From Dendrophyllia cribrosa (lineage: Eukaryota; Cnidaria; Anthozoa; Scleractinia; Dendrophylliidae), in the NCBI GenBank assembly GCA_024195265.1, contig JAJLRJ010000006.1, positions 5,083,615 to 5,147,614 on the forward strand: 64,000 nucleotides of DNA, in the 5' to 3' direction. Below the pieces are notes generated by a model. The model saw nothing but the letters and a program-made list of their open reading frames with translations, searched no databases and had not been told where the DNA came from. This document shows positions 56,375-63,996 of this stretch, one piece after another. The translations under genes and the position numbers were made by a program. Within the stretch, counting starts at the first letter, position 1; the number at the start of each line of letters is the position of its first letter.

Positions 56375-57046
56375 TTAATTTAACTCAACTTCAAATTCCA
56401 AAGGCTCGCCATTGAAGTTGAAGAGGTCATTGTTCTCATCTCTCACTGACAGCGTGATAGAGTTAACAAATTCACCAGACGAGACGTCACGCAAGACGTT
56501 CTGTTGTGTTGTCTCGTAATGAATCTTCTCAAAAGCTTTTCCACGAATGTCGAAGCGCGCCAAAACCGTCGAAGGCTTTCCATTGAGGAGGTTTTGTTCT
56601 TTATTAACGAGATCACAGTGGATGAAGTAAGTGCTTGGTGCCCTTAAACGCTGGACGAAAGTTATTAGCAACAATGTAGGCCTTATGCCAAGCAACTCTG
56701 CCAGATTATTACTTAACTTCACACTGCCGCTGTTATTTGTAATGACCATGGCCCCATATGGCCTGTTTGTTTCAATTGTTAGATTTAAACTTCTGTCAAA
56801 GTCTTTTAGGCTTTCAAAGTCTTTTGTTAAACTCTCAATAGTGTAATGGCCTTGAAGTAAGGTTACCTCACGTGATGAACCATTAGGTGGAGGGTTTGCT
56901 GATGAAATCTTTGCTTCTTCTTTCAAGTTGAACCACGAGTTGAAAATTGAGCAAGAAACAAGACGGATATAACTCGGTTTCGGCAGTGGGTGGTCGAAGT
57001 AAATCGTGCGAGGGTTCGAAGACGTGACGATTGTTAACACAACCAT
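56375..57046 (-). CDS. Minor capsid (penton-like, single jelly roll) protein
   Basis: 223 aa from the ATG at 57046, chosen because it directly follows the tatatatacacc motif; an ATG 45 nt upstream would read into the promoter. The C-terminal half (FIHCDLVNKEQNLL..VLARFDIRG..., SGEFVNSITLSVRDENN) has the pattern of polinton/PLV penton proteins: an 'IHCDL' strand, a variable loop, and a final 'I.L.VRDE' strand pair. In virions of this kind it fills the 5-fold vertices beside the major capsid protein. Divergently paired with the gene at 57094. Confidence 0.8.
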   Translation of the reverse strand: MVVLTIVTSSNPRTIYFDHPLPKPSYIRLVSCSIFNSWFNLKEEAKISSANPPPNGSSREVTLLQGHYTIESLTKDFESLKDFDRSLNLTIETNRPYGAMVITNNSGSVKLSNNLAELLGIRPTLLLITFVQRLRAPSTYFIHCDLVNKEQNLLNGKPSTVLARFDIRGKAFEKIHYETTQQNVLRDVSSGEFVNSITLSVRDENNDLFNFNGEPLEFEVELN

Positions 57047-57093
57047 GATGGTGTATATATAAGGACATTTTATAATTATAATTATATACAATC
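57047..57093. promoter_or_regulatory. Bidirectional late promoter (47 bp)
   Basis: Between two divergent ATGs lie only 47 bases, with a tatatatacacc motif facing the minus-strand penton gene and attatatacaatc facing the plus-strand gene. 5' leaders must be very short. Confidence 0.7.
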
Positions 57094-57909
57094 ATGTTTG
57101 GCAGACGGCCTGGTGGATTTAACCCTAATTCAAATCTTGGCATCTCCATCGGCGGCCACAATTATGGACCCCCACCTCCTTTTAATTCAAACCTAAACGT
57201 CAATAGCCATCCTCCATATAAGCCACCGCCCCCAAATCCTGAAATTGCTTGGTTGAATTCGCCGGAGGCAGCAAAGCTCTCTGCCGCGGCCAAGGCCAAG
57301 GCAATTTCAGACTTCAAAAAGCGTTTCCCTCGCGCCGATATGTCACACTTTGAAGTGCAAGTAGAGTATGGTGCTGACCACAAAACAGCCACAGGAGAAG
57401 TGCTTTATAAAAAGGCCCCTGGCTCCTGGGGGCTAATCACAGAAATGCCCCACAAAGATTGGACTGGCGCCGAAAGAGACGCTCTTGGCCTCCATTATGA
57501 CGGGGGTTTCCCTTATCAGTTATCGTTGGGGCAAAAAATGTCATCAATCCCGGCTATTGCTTTCGACACAACAATAGACAAAGACATGATGATTGGCGCA
57601 ATCTTGAATGACAAAGAGCAAAGGATTTACGTCACGCCAACTGAGTATTTCACAACGAAATACAGAAATATCTTCAGGGACACACAGATATCCTTCTCAA
57701 CCGCCAAATATGGCCGAAAGTGGATGGGTGGCCCGCATATGAGCTTTTGGCCACAACAACTCTCCTTCGCCCTGTGGTGTGCAACAACCGGCTGTGGAAT
57801 CTCGCGTGACATTCTATTCGATAAGAACTCCAGTTTATCCCTAACCACACAGCTCCGGTCGTTTTACCGGTTTCACGTTTATTTCACAACAAGGCGAATA
57901 CTCTACTAG
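57094..57909 (+). CDS. Viral virion protein, N-terminal half (before in-frame TAG)
   Basis: 271 codons to a TAG (57907-57909) followed at once, in the same frame, by ATG of the next ORF. Begins with a Gly/Asn/Pro-rich leader (to ~residue 60), then a folded region with a conserved-looking WATTGCGISRDILFD-type block (here CATTGCGISRD) and ends FYRFHVYFTTRRILY. Late motif present upstream. No characterised family recognised. The second ORF has no promoter of its own, which suggests a single protein in relatives; the TAG may be a mutation or a readthrough codon. Confidence 0.75.
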   Translation: MFGRRPGGFNPNSNLGISIGGHNYGPPPPFNSNLNVNSHPPYKPPPPNPEIAWLNSPEAAKLSAAAKAKAISDFKKRFPRADMSHFEVQVEYGADHKTATGEVLYKKAPGSWGLITEMPHKDWTGAERDALGLHYDGGFPYQLSLGQKMSSIPAIAFDTTIDKDMMIGAILNDKEQRIYVTPTEYFTTKYRNIFRDTQISFSTAKYGRKWMGGPHMSFWPQQLSFALWCATTGCGISRDILFDKNSSLSLTTQLRSFYRFHVYFTTRRILY

Positions 57910-58947
57910 ATGGGTGGGGAACAAAGCGTAAGTGCTTTGCCAGACGACCCCCCATTTAACCAGAAAGACAACAAGTACAACATCGACGCGTACAAGAAGC
58001 TTTGCATCGAGTTCGGTATCGACCCCAGTTCTGACTTCCGGTTCACACATGGTAAGAACCACGGTCTAGGGAATGTCTACATTAGGGCTTATGGAGAGGG
58101 CCCCATCTCTACCGATTACACTTATCCAGACTCTGATCTAGCTCTGTTCGATGATGAGCGCGTCACTGACAGAAAAGACCCCAACTTTAAAGCCAATGGA
58201 ATAACTTACGTCCGCAACGATCAAGGGGCTGACACCCAGTTCGAGCACTTTGTGCCAAATTACGCACAGGGGCTAACACAGCCAGGGCTCGCGCGTATGA
58301 ACCAATCAATCGAGGCCTTTGTGTACTGCATTCTTGGTTCACAACCCAAAACCCGCAACAGCATCATTGGAAGAGGAGGCAGGGCCTTCGAAACGCAGAG
58401 AGTATTTCTCACCCATCTAGAGGAGGCCATAATCCTGAACGACATCGCAACAAGCGTACAGCGATACCAGCTTGCCATCCAAGCAAAGAAAGTTCGCCTG
58501 GACTTTGCGACAGCACCCGGAAGCTGGCTCATGCCATCGCGCATGATTATCAACACAGAGAGCGTGATCGGGTATAACAACAATCTGCAGGAGGCAACAC
58601 AAGGAATGAAGCTGGGCGTGAACAGCGGTGTTAATCTGGGCACAAAAAAAGCCTTCCTTCGCCCCATGGACGGTGGACCAACAAAGATTAATCCACCAAA
58701 CAGCCACCCATCAAACCCGATACATACACAGGCCACACAGGCACAGGGCATTGCGCCCAAACCGAAGGCCACACCACAACCCACACCCACAGCACCCACA
58801 CCCACACCCACAGCACCCACACCCACAGCACCCACACCCACACCCACACCCACACCCGAACCGCAGCCCGACCCGCATCACGTAAACAAGGCACTCATTG
58901 CTGTGGGGGCGATTGCTTTGGGAGGGCTTTTCGTTTGGTTGAGATAA
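57910..58947 (+). CDS. Viral virion protein, C-terminal half with Pro-Thr repeat and membrane tail
   Basis: 345 codons directly after the TAG. About 240 residues of folded sequence (YKKLCIEFGIDP, HGLGNVYIRAYGEGP, RGGRAFETQRVFLTHLEE), then a run of (TP)n/(APTP)n at residues ~285-320 coded by acccacacccacagc repeats, then one C-terminal transmembrane helix (KALIAVGAIALGGLFVWL). The stalk-plus-anchor layout suggests a virion membrane or vertex protein. No TATATAYAC motif upstream, unlike its neighbours. Confidence 0.75.
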   Translation: MGGEQSVSALPDDPPFNQKDNKYNIDAYKKLCIEFGIDPSSDFRFTHGKNHGLGNVYIRAYGEGPISTDYTYPDSDLALFDDERVTDRKDPNFKANGITYVRNDQGADTQFEHFVPNYAQGLTQPGLARMNQSIEAFVYCILGSQPKTRNSIIGRGGRAFETQRVFLTHLEEAIILNDIATSVQRYQLAIQAKKVRLDFATAPGSWLMPSRMIINTESVIGYNNNLQEATQGMKLGVNSGVNLGTKKAFLRPMDGGPTKINPPNSHPSNPIHTQATQAQGIAPKPKATPQPTPTAPTPTPTAPTPTAPTPTPTPTPEPQPDPHHVNKALIAVGAIALGGLFVWLR

Positions 58948-58951
58948 GTGT

Positions 58952-60241
58952 TCAAGACTTCGAACGCTTGGTGATCCTTTCAACAAGGAAGGCCACCACG
59001 GCAAGGATGAGCAGCCAGGCGTGTTCTCCCAGAAAGGAGATGACCGACCCAGCCGTTTTGAAGATGAAGCTAACAATTGTGCCAATGAGGCCAGGCAGTG
59101 CGCTGGCTGCCTTTTTGGCAAGCTCTTTAAGCCCATTTCCAATAGCCTTAGTGGCCTTTGCCAGACCGTTCAAGGTGGCGAGTACAACAGCACTGATGGT
59201 GATGCCAGCTGCCAGAACAATGGCTTGCAGGGTCCACCCGTATTTCTTGAAGATTTCTCTGACCCTCTCACGCAAAGAGAGGCCCCTTTCGCGCACCTCG
59301 ATTTCTGTGGTTACCCTTGCCAGCTCTTCTTCACGTTCGGCAACCCTGTCTTCCGCAGCTGCTCTTTCGGAGGGGGAAGTGTTCTCATCCTCAATCACCC
59401 GCTTGTCTTCAGCGTTCTGCCGCTCGAGCTCTTCTTTGGCCCCCTTAAGTTCGTCGAGGGGTTTCACAGCATCCTGTTTCCCCCTGAGTTCCCCCAGGCG
59501 CCTTTCCAGTCCCCGTTTGTCAAGCAGATCTTTGTCGATTTCTTTTTGAAGCTTGTCTGCTTGTTTGGCAGCTTTTTGTGCCTTTTCCAGTTCTTCCCGT
59601 TTGGCTTGATGTTCAGCCTCAAGAGCCCCCTTTTCATTTTTCAGTCTTTGTATTGCCTCCTTGTCCAGCGGGCCGTGTGCATCTTCCATCTCTTGGATCT
59701 GGTCGGCAATTTCTCTGATTCTCTTTCTGATTGCATCCATGTCGAGGCGAAGTTTTTGTGTATCGGCAGCAGCTGTTTCTGCTTGTCGTTGTTCTTTTAG
59801 TTTTGCGTCCAGAGCTTTTTGATTTGCTTGGAGGGCAACATTTGTTTCTTTGAAGGCTTTGTCCATAGTCTTCCCGAGACCTTTTTTGATCTCGTTTGTA
59901 AGAGAGGTGTTGAAAGTCTTCGAATCGTCACCGCGCGATTTTGTCACAAGCGGATACCATTTTTCTTTCTTCCTCATGCTCACCTCGGTAATGGCGCCGT
60001 CGTTTGTTGCCCGCCACCTGAGCTTGACTATCGATTTATCTGCATCTGGGTATTCATCTTTAACATCTCTCCAAATCATGCCTTCCGTTAATGAAATGCC
60101 ATAGCCGTCCGGGCCCACGTTGCCGTCCGGGACCGTGAAAGAGGTTTCTTCACTGCTGGCACCTTGTCGCTCTGGGGGGAGCCTGGTTCTCGTTTTCATT
60201 TCTATCTGTTCACCAACAGGGGCGGAAGTAGAGATCGGCAT
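58952..60241 (-). CDS. Coiled-coil protein with C-terminal membrane region
   Basis: 429 aa, complete. A small N-terminal domain (~1-110), a long coiled coil (~125-320: repeated heptads such as RIREIADQIQEMED and ELERQNAEDKRVIED), then an amphipathic to hydrophobic region (IVLAAGITISAVVLATL, LIGTIVSFIFKTAGSVISFL, WLLILAVVAFLV), i.e. two or three membrane segments. Its 3' end nearly touches that of the preceding plus-strand gene (4 nt gap). There is no late motif before its ATG, but the small gene at 60490 lies 12 nt upstream, so both may share one transcript. Homologues occur among cnidarian hypothetical proteins; function unknown, perhaps membrane-active. Confidence 0.85.
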   Translation of the reverse strand: MPISTSAPVGEQIEMKTRTRLPPERQGASSEETSFTVPDGNVGPDGYGISLTEGMIWRDVKDEYPDADKSIVKLRWRATNDGAITEVSMRKKEKWYPLVTKSRGDDSKTFNTSLTNEIKKGLGKTMDKAFKETNVALQANQKALDAKLKEQRQAETAAADTQKLRLDMDAIRKRIREIADQIQEMEDAHGPLDKEAIQRLKNEKGALEAEHQAKREELEKAQKAAKQADKLQKEIDKDLLDKRGLERRLGELRGKQDAVKPLDELKGAKEELERQNAEDKRVIEDENTSPSERAAAEDRVAEREEELARVTTEIEVRERGLSLRERVREIFKKYGWTLQAIVLAAGITISAVVLATLNGLAKATKAIGNGLKELAKKAASALPGLIGTIVSFIFKTAGSVISFLGEHAWLLILAVVAFLVERITKRSKS

Positions 60242-60253
60242 GTTTTCATGGCG

Positions 60254-60490
60254 TTAGCGGAATTCTTCCTGTTCCTTTTTTGACATTTCATTCCAAACAT
60301 CTTTGTACTGGCCACCGCCATAGTCATCGTCACCAGGGTTTGGGGTGGATGTATCAACTGATTTGAGCCATTCCTCCCGGTCTTCTTCTTTTAGTCCATT
60401 CCACCAGTTTTCGAAATCAGCATCCTCGCCATCCTCTGGAGGAGGAATGAGAGGAGTTTTCTCAGTTGCCTCATCTGGATCGACTTCCAT
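60254..60490 (-). CDS. Small acidic viral protein
   Basis: 78 aa, about a third Asp/Glu, with Trp-rich patches (FENWWNGLKEEDREEWL and DVWNEMSKKEQEEF). It starts directly at an AT-rich motif (tatatttatatatc) in the promoter region shared with the major capsid gene. Function unknown; a scaffold-like role is a guess. Confidence 0.75.
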   Translation of the reverse strand: MEVDPDEATEKTPLIPPPEDGEDADFENWWNGLKEEDREEWLKSVDTSTPNPGDDDYGGGQYKDVWNEMSKKEQEEFR

Positions 60491-60530
60491 GATATATAAA
60501 TATAAATTTTAAAAACACAAATATATACCC
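60491..60530. promoter_or_regulatory. Bidirectional late promoter (40 bp) before the major capsid gene
   Basis: aaatatataccc stands 0-3 bases before the capsid ATG; gatatataaatata faces the acidic-protein gene on the other strand. Confidence 0.75.
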
Positions 60531-61781
60531 ATGGCTGTGCAGCCGAACCAACTCCCATCACACAGTGAAAAGACACTGGGCGCCATGAAGGCAGAGCGAA
60601 CCGTCAAGCGCATCACATTCAACCCAACTGCGGCCAACCCCGGCGAGACACTTTATGTCTCAGTCCCCAAGCTGGGCGAGCACGATGTTATTGTGTCCGG
60701 CTCGCTGGCCCTGGTATTCAACATCAGCCTGGCCGGTGGGCATGCAAACAATTATCTCGTGCAGAATGTTTCTCGGGCCCTGGTGGACAGGCTCGTTGTA
60801 AAGTTTGCAGCCACCACTCTCCAGGACACGGTTGGGTACGACATCTACAAGATCTTCGAAGACTTATTCAGATCAACCGATGAGCGGGACAACATGCTTA
60901 TGGATGGCATCCAGAGTGTCGATTTGTGCAAGATCCGGACTGGTGCTGGAGACAAAAAGACCTCAGGTGTGGATGCAGAGAACAAGCATGAGACAATTCA
61001 CAAGAATAAGTATCACATCAAGCTGGATCACCAAATCTTGACTGACCACGGAGTCCTGTACCCTCAAGCACTGTATAACGATCTGGTCTTCGAACTAACC
61101 CTCGCCCCCGCAAACCAAGTTGTCCGAGGCTCAGACACAAGCAAGCTCGTGTACAAGCTGGAAAACATCCAGCTGGAGTATGAGACGATCAGAAGTAAGG
61201 TGCTGGCCGATGAGGCAACAAGCACTTACACCAGTGGCAAGGAGTTCGCTTATGACCTGGTAATGCGAGATCGGGTGCATCCCTTCTCAAAAAGCGGTGA
61301 CACTCGGCTGAATCTTCGGGTTAACCCACAGCGCCGGTCTCTCAAGGGCATCCTGCTGCTGTTTATCAACCCTTACACTGCTGGCGCTCGGGACTCTGAA
61401 AACTATTTCAATCCCGACATCACCAAAGTGAAGGTCACAGTCAACGGCGTTCCAAACAGGCTTTACAATGAGGGTATAAGCGGCACGGACATGTGGAGAG
61501 AGATAACCAGGCATTTCACACCGCAAACGGACGGCAGGCCCAACATGAACTTGACCAAATACCTCACAGGTAACAAGTTTGGCCTCTGGATCGACCTGCG
61601 GACCATGGCTGACACATCTCTGCACGGAAGCGGCAAACGGCTCGTCAACACACAAGATGGCGTGCAGCTCGAGATCGAACGAACCGGCTCGGGGTCGGGG
61701 AATGCACTCTGCCACATCTTCACCCTCTCAGACTCACAGATGAACATAATGGACAGACAGTTGGAGTCTGTAGACTACTGA
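60531..61781 (+). CDS. Major capsid protein (double jelly roll)
   Basis: 416 aa, complete and open. The sequence has the build of polinton/PLV/adintovirus major capsid proteins: an N-terminal strand set (GETLYVSVPKLGEHDVIVSGS), HIKLDHQILTDHGVLYPQALYN at the end of the first roll, a linker YETIRSKVLADEAT, then a second roll with RRSLKGILLLFINPYTAGARDS and LWIDLRTMADTSLHGSGKRL. It ends QMNIMDRQLESVDY. Trimers would form the icosahedral shell. Intact despite breaks in nearby genes. It begins at an exemplary late motif. GC-rich codons differ from the AT-rich host flank. Confidence 0.93.
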   Translation: MAVQPNQLPSHSEKTLGAMKAERTVKRITFNPTAANPGETLYVSVPKLGEHDVIVSGSLALVFNISLAGGHANNYLVQNVSRALVDRLVVKFAATTLQDTVGYDIYKIFEDLFRSTDERDNMLMDGIQSVDLCKIRTGAGDKKTSGVDAENKHETIHKNKYHIKLDHQILTDHGVLYPQALYNDLVFELTLAPANQVVRGSDTSKLVYKLENIQLEYETIRSKVLADEATSTYTSGKEFAYDLVMRDRVHPFSKSGDTRLNLRVNPQRRSLKGILLLFINPYTAGARDSENYFNPDITKVKVTVNGVPNRLYNEGISGTDMWREITRHFTPQTDGRPNMNLTKYLTGNKFGLWIDLRTMADTSLHGSGKRLVNTQDGVQLEIERTGSGSGNALCHIFTLSDSQMNIMDRQLESVDY

Positions 61782-61784
61782 ACG

Positions 61785-61796
61785 CATTTATATACC
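61785..61796 (+). promoter_or_regulatory. Late-type motif before the ATPase gene
   Basis: atttatatacc touches the ATG at 61797. Confidence 0.7.
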
Positions 61797-62541
61797 ATGG
61801 CCACAAACAACAAGATCAACTTCATTGCCAAGCCGGCTCCCCTGCCATCCACCAGACCATTATCACACGCACAAATACAAAGACTTCTGGCAAAGGCCCC
61901 ACCACCGCCAGTTTTCGAACCGACTAATATAGGTGTTGGGTATGGACCCAAGAAAGCTGCCATTCAATGCACTAATCGTGGGCCCCACTAACTCTGGCAA
62001 GACACAGTATCTTCTCTCCCAACTGGTGGAGGCCTTCCGGGGTTGTTTTGATTACATCGTTTTATTCTGCCCCACATTTGTTAAGAACAAGACATACGAT
62101 GGCTTCGTGGATCGCGATCCACACATCTTTGTGATTGTCTGCCAACAGCACGAAATCGAAGACTGGTTGAGGCTGGCGAGCTTCTTTTTTGCATGCACCA
62201 ACACTTTATTCATTCTCGATGACTGCGCCGCCTCCAAAGATGTCAAAGGCCGCACGGGCCAGCTGGTCAATCTGGGGTTTAGCGCAAGGCATGACGGCAT
62301 ATCCGTGTGGGTCTTGACCCAGCAGATCACCAGCATTGCCAAACCATATCGTGACAACATTGCAGCGATTGTTCTCTTTTACACACCCTCCAGCAAGACA
62401 ACGAAAGCCATTTTCGAAGATTATGCCGGCGAGCTCTCCCACGAGGAGTACAAAGAGTTTATCGCAAGGCTCAAATCCCGCAAGTTCTCCCACCTGGTTT
62501 TCTCTCTTAGGCACCCGTATGGAATTGAGTACAAGATTTAA
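61797..62541 (+). CDS. Packaging ATPase (A32/FtsK-HerA type), frame change near the N-terminus
   Basis: The motif-adjacent ATG at 61797 opens a Pro-rich leader, which the frame abandons near 61955. The rest lies in the +1 frame, open to 62541, with its own ATG at 61942. Counted from that ATG: Walker A GPTNSGKT (14-21), Walker B with LFILDD, and sensor VLTQQ. The class pumps DNA into capsids. The leader in one frame and the ATPase in another imply a one-base indel, a programmed +1 shift at about ccc-aag-aaa-g, or translation from the inner ATG with the leader ORF as a remnant. The ATPase core itself looks intact. Confidence 0.88.
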
Positions 62542-62542
62542 A

Positions 62543-62558
62543 ACACACATATATACCA
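62543..62558 (+). promoter_or_regulatory. Late-type motif before the small helical gene
   Basis: cacatatatacc touches ATG 62559. Confidence 0.7.
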
Positions 62559-62796
62559 TGAATGCGCCAACAAGTCTACCAAACTGTGTGTGCTTTCACA
62601 GCTTTTGGATGAATTGCACAAACACACCCTTGAGGTGCAAAACAAAATTATCAAAGCCGCTGGTGAGGAAGATCTGCGCCTCATGCTTCTCAACAGATAT
62701 CCCTTGCGGTTGACTTCTATGCCAGACACCACGGCGGGGCTTATAAGAGAGTTTGAAACCCTTTTGCCAGACATCAAGAGAATTATTGAAAAATAA
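62559..62796 (+). pseudogene. Small helical viral protein, frame-shifted near its start
   Basis: The late motif (cacatatatacc) points at ATG 62559, but the frame that opens there does not hold the helical protein. That protein (LSQLLDELHKHTLEVQNKI to IKRIIEK, stop 62794-62796) runs in the next frame from about 62585, so a single-base change lies between 62575 and 62590. About 75 aa in all. No family recognised; helices and charge pattern suggest a small DNA- or protein-binding factor. Confidence 0.65.
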
Positions 62797-62799
62797 AAA

Positions 62800-62819
62800 A
62801 CACATATGTATACCCCCTG
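62800..62819 (+). promoter_or_regulatory. Late-type motif before the interrupted gene
   Basis: catatgtatacccc lies 4-5 bases before ATG 62820. Confidence 0.65.
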
Positions 62820-63428
62820 ATGGCAGAAGCAGCTGAAGAGCAGGCCGTTTTTGACGAAGTAATGCAGATGCTGGAGGCCACCCCTGGTGCCGAACCTCCC
62901 ACAGGTCTAATTGGTGACAATGGCATTCCTGCCAAACGTGAGAAGCTTGCAATCCTTGTTTCAACTGGCAAGGCCAAAGAAGCTATCGGAATGCAGCTCA
63001 CACACGATCGTGTTGCGCGGCTGTCAGACAAGGATGTTGAGAAGTACTGCAAAAGGTAGGAGGCCTACGTCGGCAGCAAGACGACCGAATCCCTAATTGA
63101 TTAAACTATCACGCTCGCGACCAAAGGCATTGGCCTGGTGGCCACGATTGATGATGCCAATGAGTTGCAGCAAGAAATCAAGAACAACTACATCATCAAC
63201 CATGAGCTGGCAAATCTTGCTGGGGATCTTGCCCTGCGATGCGGACGATGGCTGGCGCTTGCCATTGCTGCTCTCATCACAACAAAACACATCAAGTTTG
63301 AACGAGATCCTGACAAGGCTGAACCCCCACCCCAACCCACACATCCAACCAGGGACAGTGAAGGCTATCCACTTGAGGGATTTGATGAAGTTGGGTTGGG
63401 ACCTGTGGCGACCTCGCAGAAACCTTGA
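62820..63428 (+). pseudogene. Viral protein interrupted by two in-frame stops
   Basis: The ATG at 62820 follows the late motif catatgtatacccc. An 79-codon reading (MAEAAEEQAVFDEV..., KREKLAILVSTGKAKEAIG) ends at TAG 63057-63059, and after 14 more codons a TAA (63102-63104); the same frame then stays open to 63428 with conserved-looking sequence (KGIGLVATIDDANELQQEI, ELANLAGDLALRCGRWLALA). The whole would be ~200 aa, with one hydrophobic segment (LALAIAALITTK). A protein of this build occurs in cnidarian genomes as a hypothetical protein. Function unknown. Confidence 0.75.
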
Positions 63429-63483
63429 AGAAACCTGACAGCAACCTGTCAGCAACCTGGCACATCTTGTAAAAAATAAAATT

Positions 63484-63497
63484 CACATATATACAGG
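63484..63497 (+). promoter_or_regulatory. Late-type motif before the small membrane-protein gene
   Basis: cacatatatacagg touches ATG 63498. Confidence 0.7.
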
Positions 63498-63974
63498 ATG
63501 GCCACACCACTCGAGATTATCCCTGAAGAAACTCCAACACCAACTCCAACACCTGCACGGGTTACCTCTGAGGCACCGAAAACAAAGCCTGCAACAGAAA
63601 AGAACCCTGGCCGCGTTGCTTCTGGCAAAAGGCTAGCAGAACGCAACCGCATGGCCCGGGAAGCAAAGAAAAAGGCCGAAGAACAAAATCCTGCACCATC
63701 AACAAGTGGGGCAACAAGTGACACAACGGGGGGTGCAACAAGTGACACACCAAGTGACAGCAACAGCAACTCAATCATTTACATTCTGGGGGTTGCAGGG
63801 TTGGTTGTATCTGCTGCTGGTGTTTATTACCAACGCGAAGCCATAATGCAAAGGCTTGGACGAAAATCAAACACCCCACCACCAGCCACACCAGAAGCCA
63901 CACCAGAAGCCACACCCACTGCAACACCCCCATCTCGAATTCCGGTAAGACAAGGAATAAAAAATATGGGATAA
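63498..63974 (+). CDS. Small viral membrane protein with Pro/Thr-rich ends
   Basis: 158 aa, complete. Thr-Pro repeats near the N-terminus, a basic-charged stretch (GKRLAERNRMAREAKKKAEE), one transmembrane helix (~93-112: IIYILGVAGLVVSAAGVYY), then a Pro/Ala/Thr-rich tail ending RQGIKNMG. Late motif (cacatatatacagg) lies just before the ATG. A single-pass virion membrane protein is likely; family unknown. Confidence 0.8.
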   Translation: MATPLEIIPEETPTPTPTPARVTSEAPKTKPATEKNPGRVASGKRLAERNRMAREAKKKAEEQNPAPSTSGATSDTTGGATSDTPSDSNSNSIIYILGVAGLVVSAAGVYYQREAIMQRLGRKSNTPPPATPEATPEATPTATPPSRIPVRQGIKNMG

Positions 63975-63996
63975 AAAAATCATATATATACTGACC

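Noticed and set aside
58260..59142. Minus-strand frames opposite the Pro-Thr repeat gene
   Set aside because: Gly/Val repeats are the complement of the acccacacccac repeat; the plus-strand frame has folded sequence and a membrane tail.
59021..59800. 259-codon plus-strand frame within the viral element
   Set aside because: Antisense shadow of the coiled-coil protein; Cys/Phe/Leu-rich composition typical of a mirrored Glu/Lys coding sequence.
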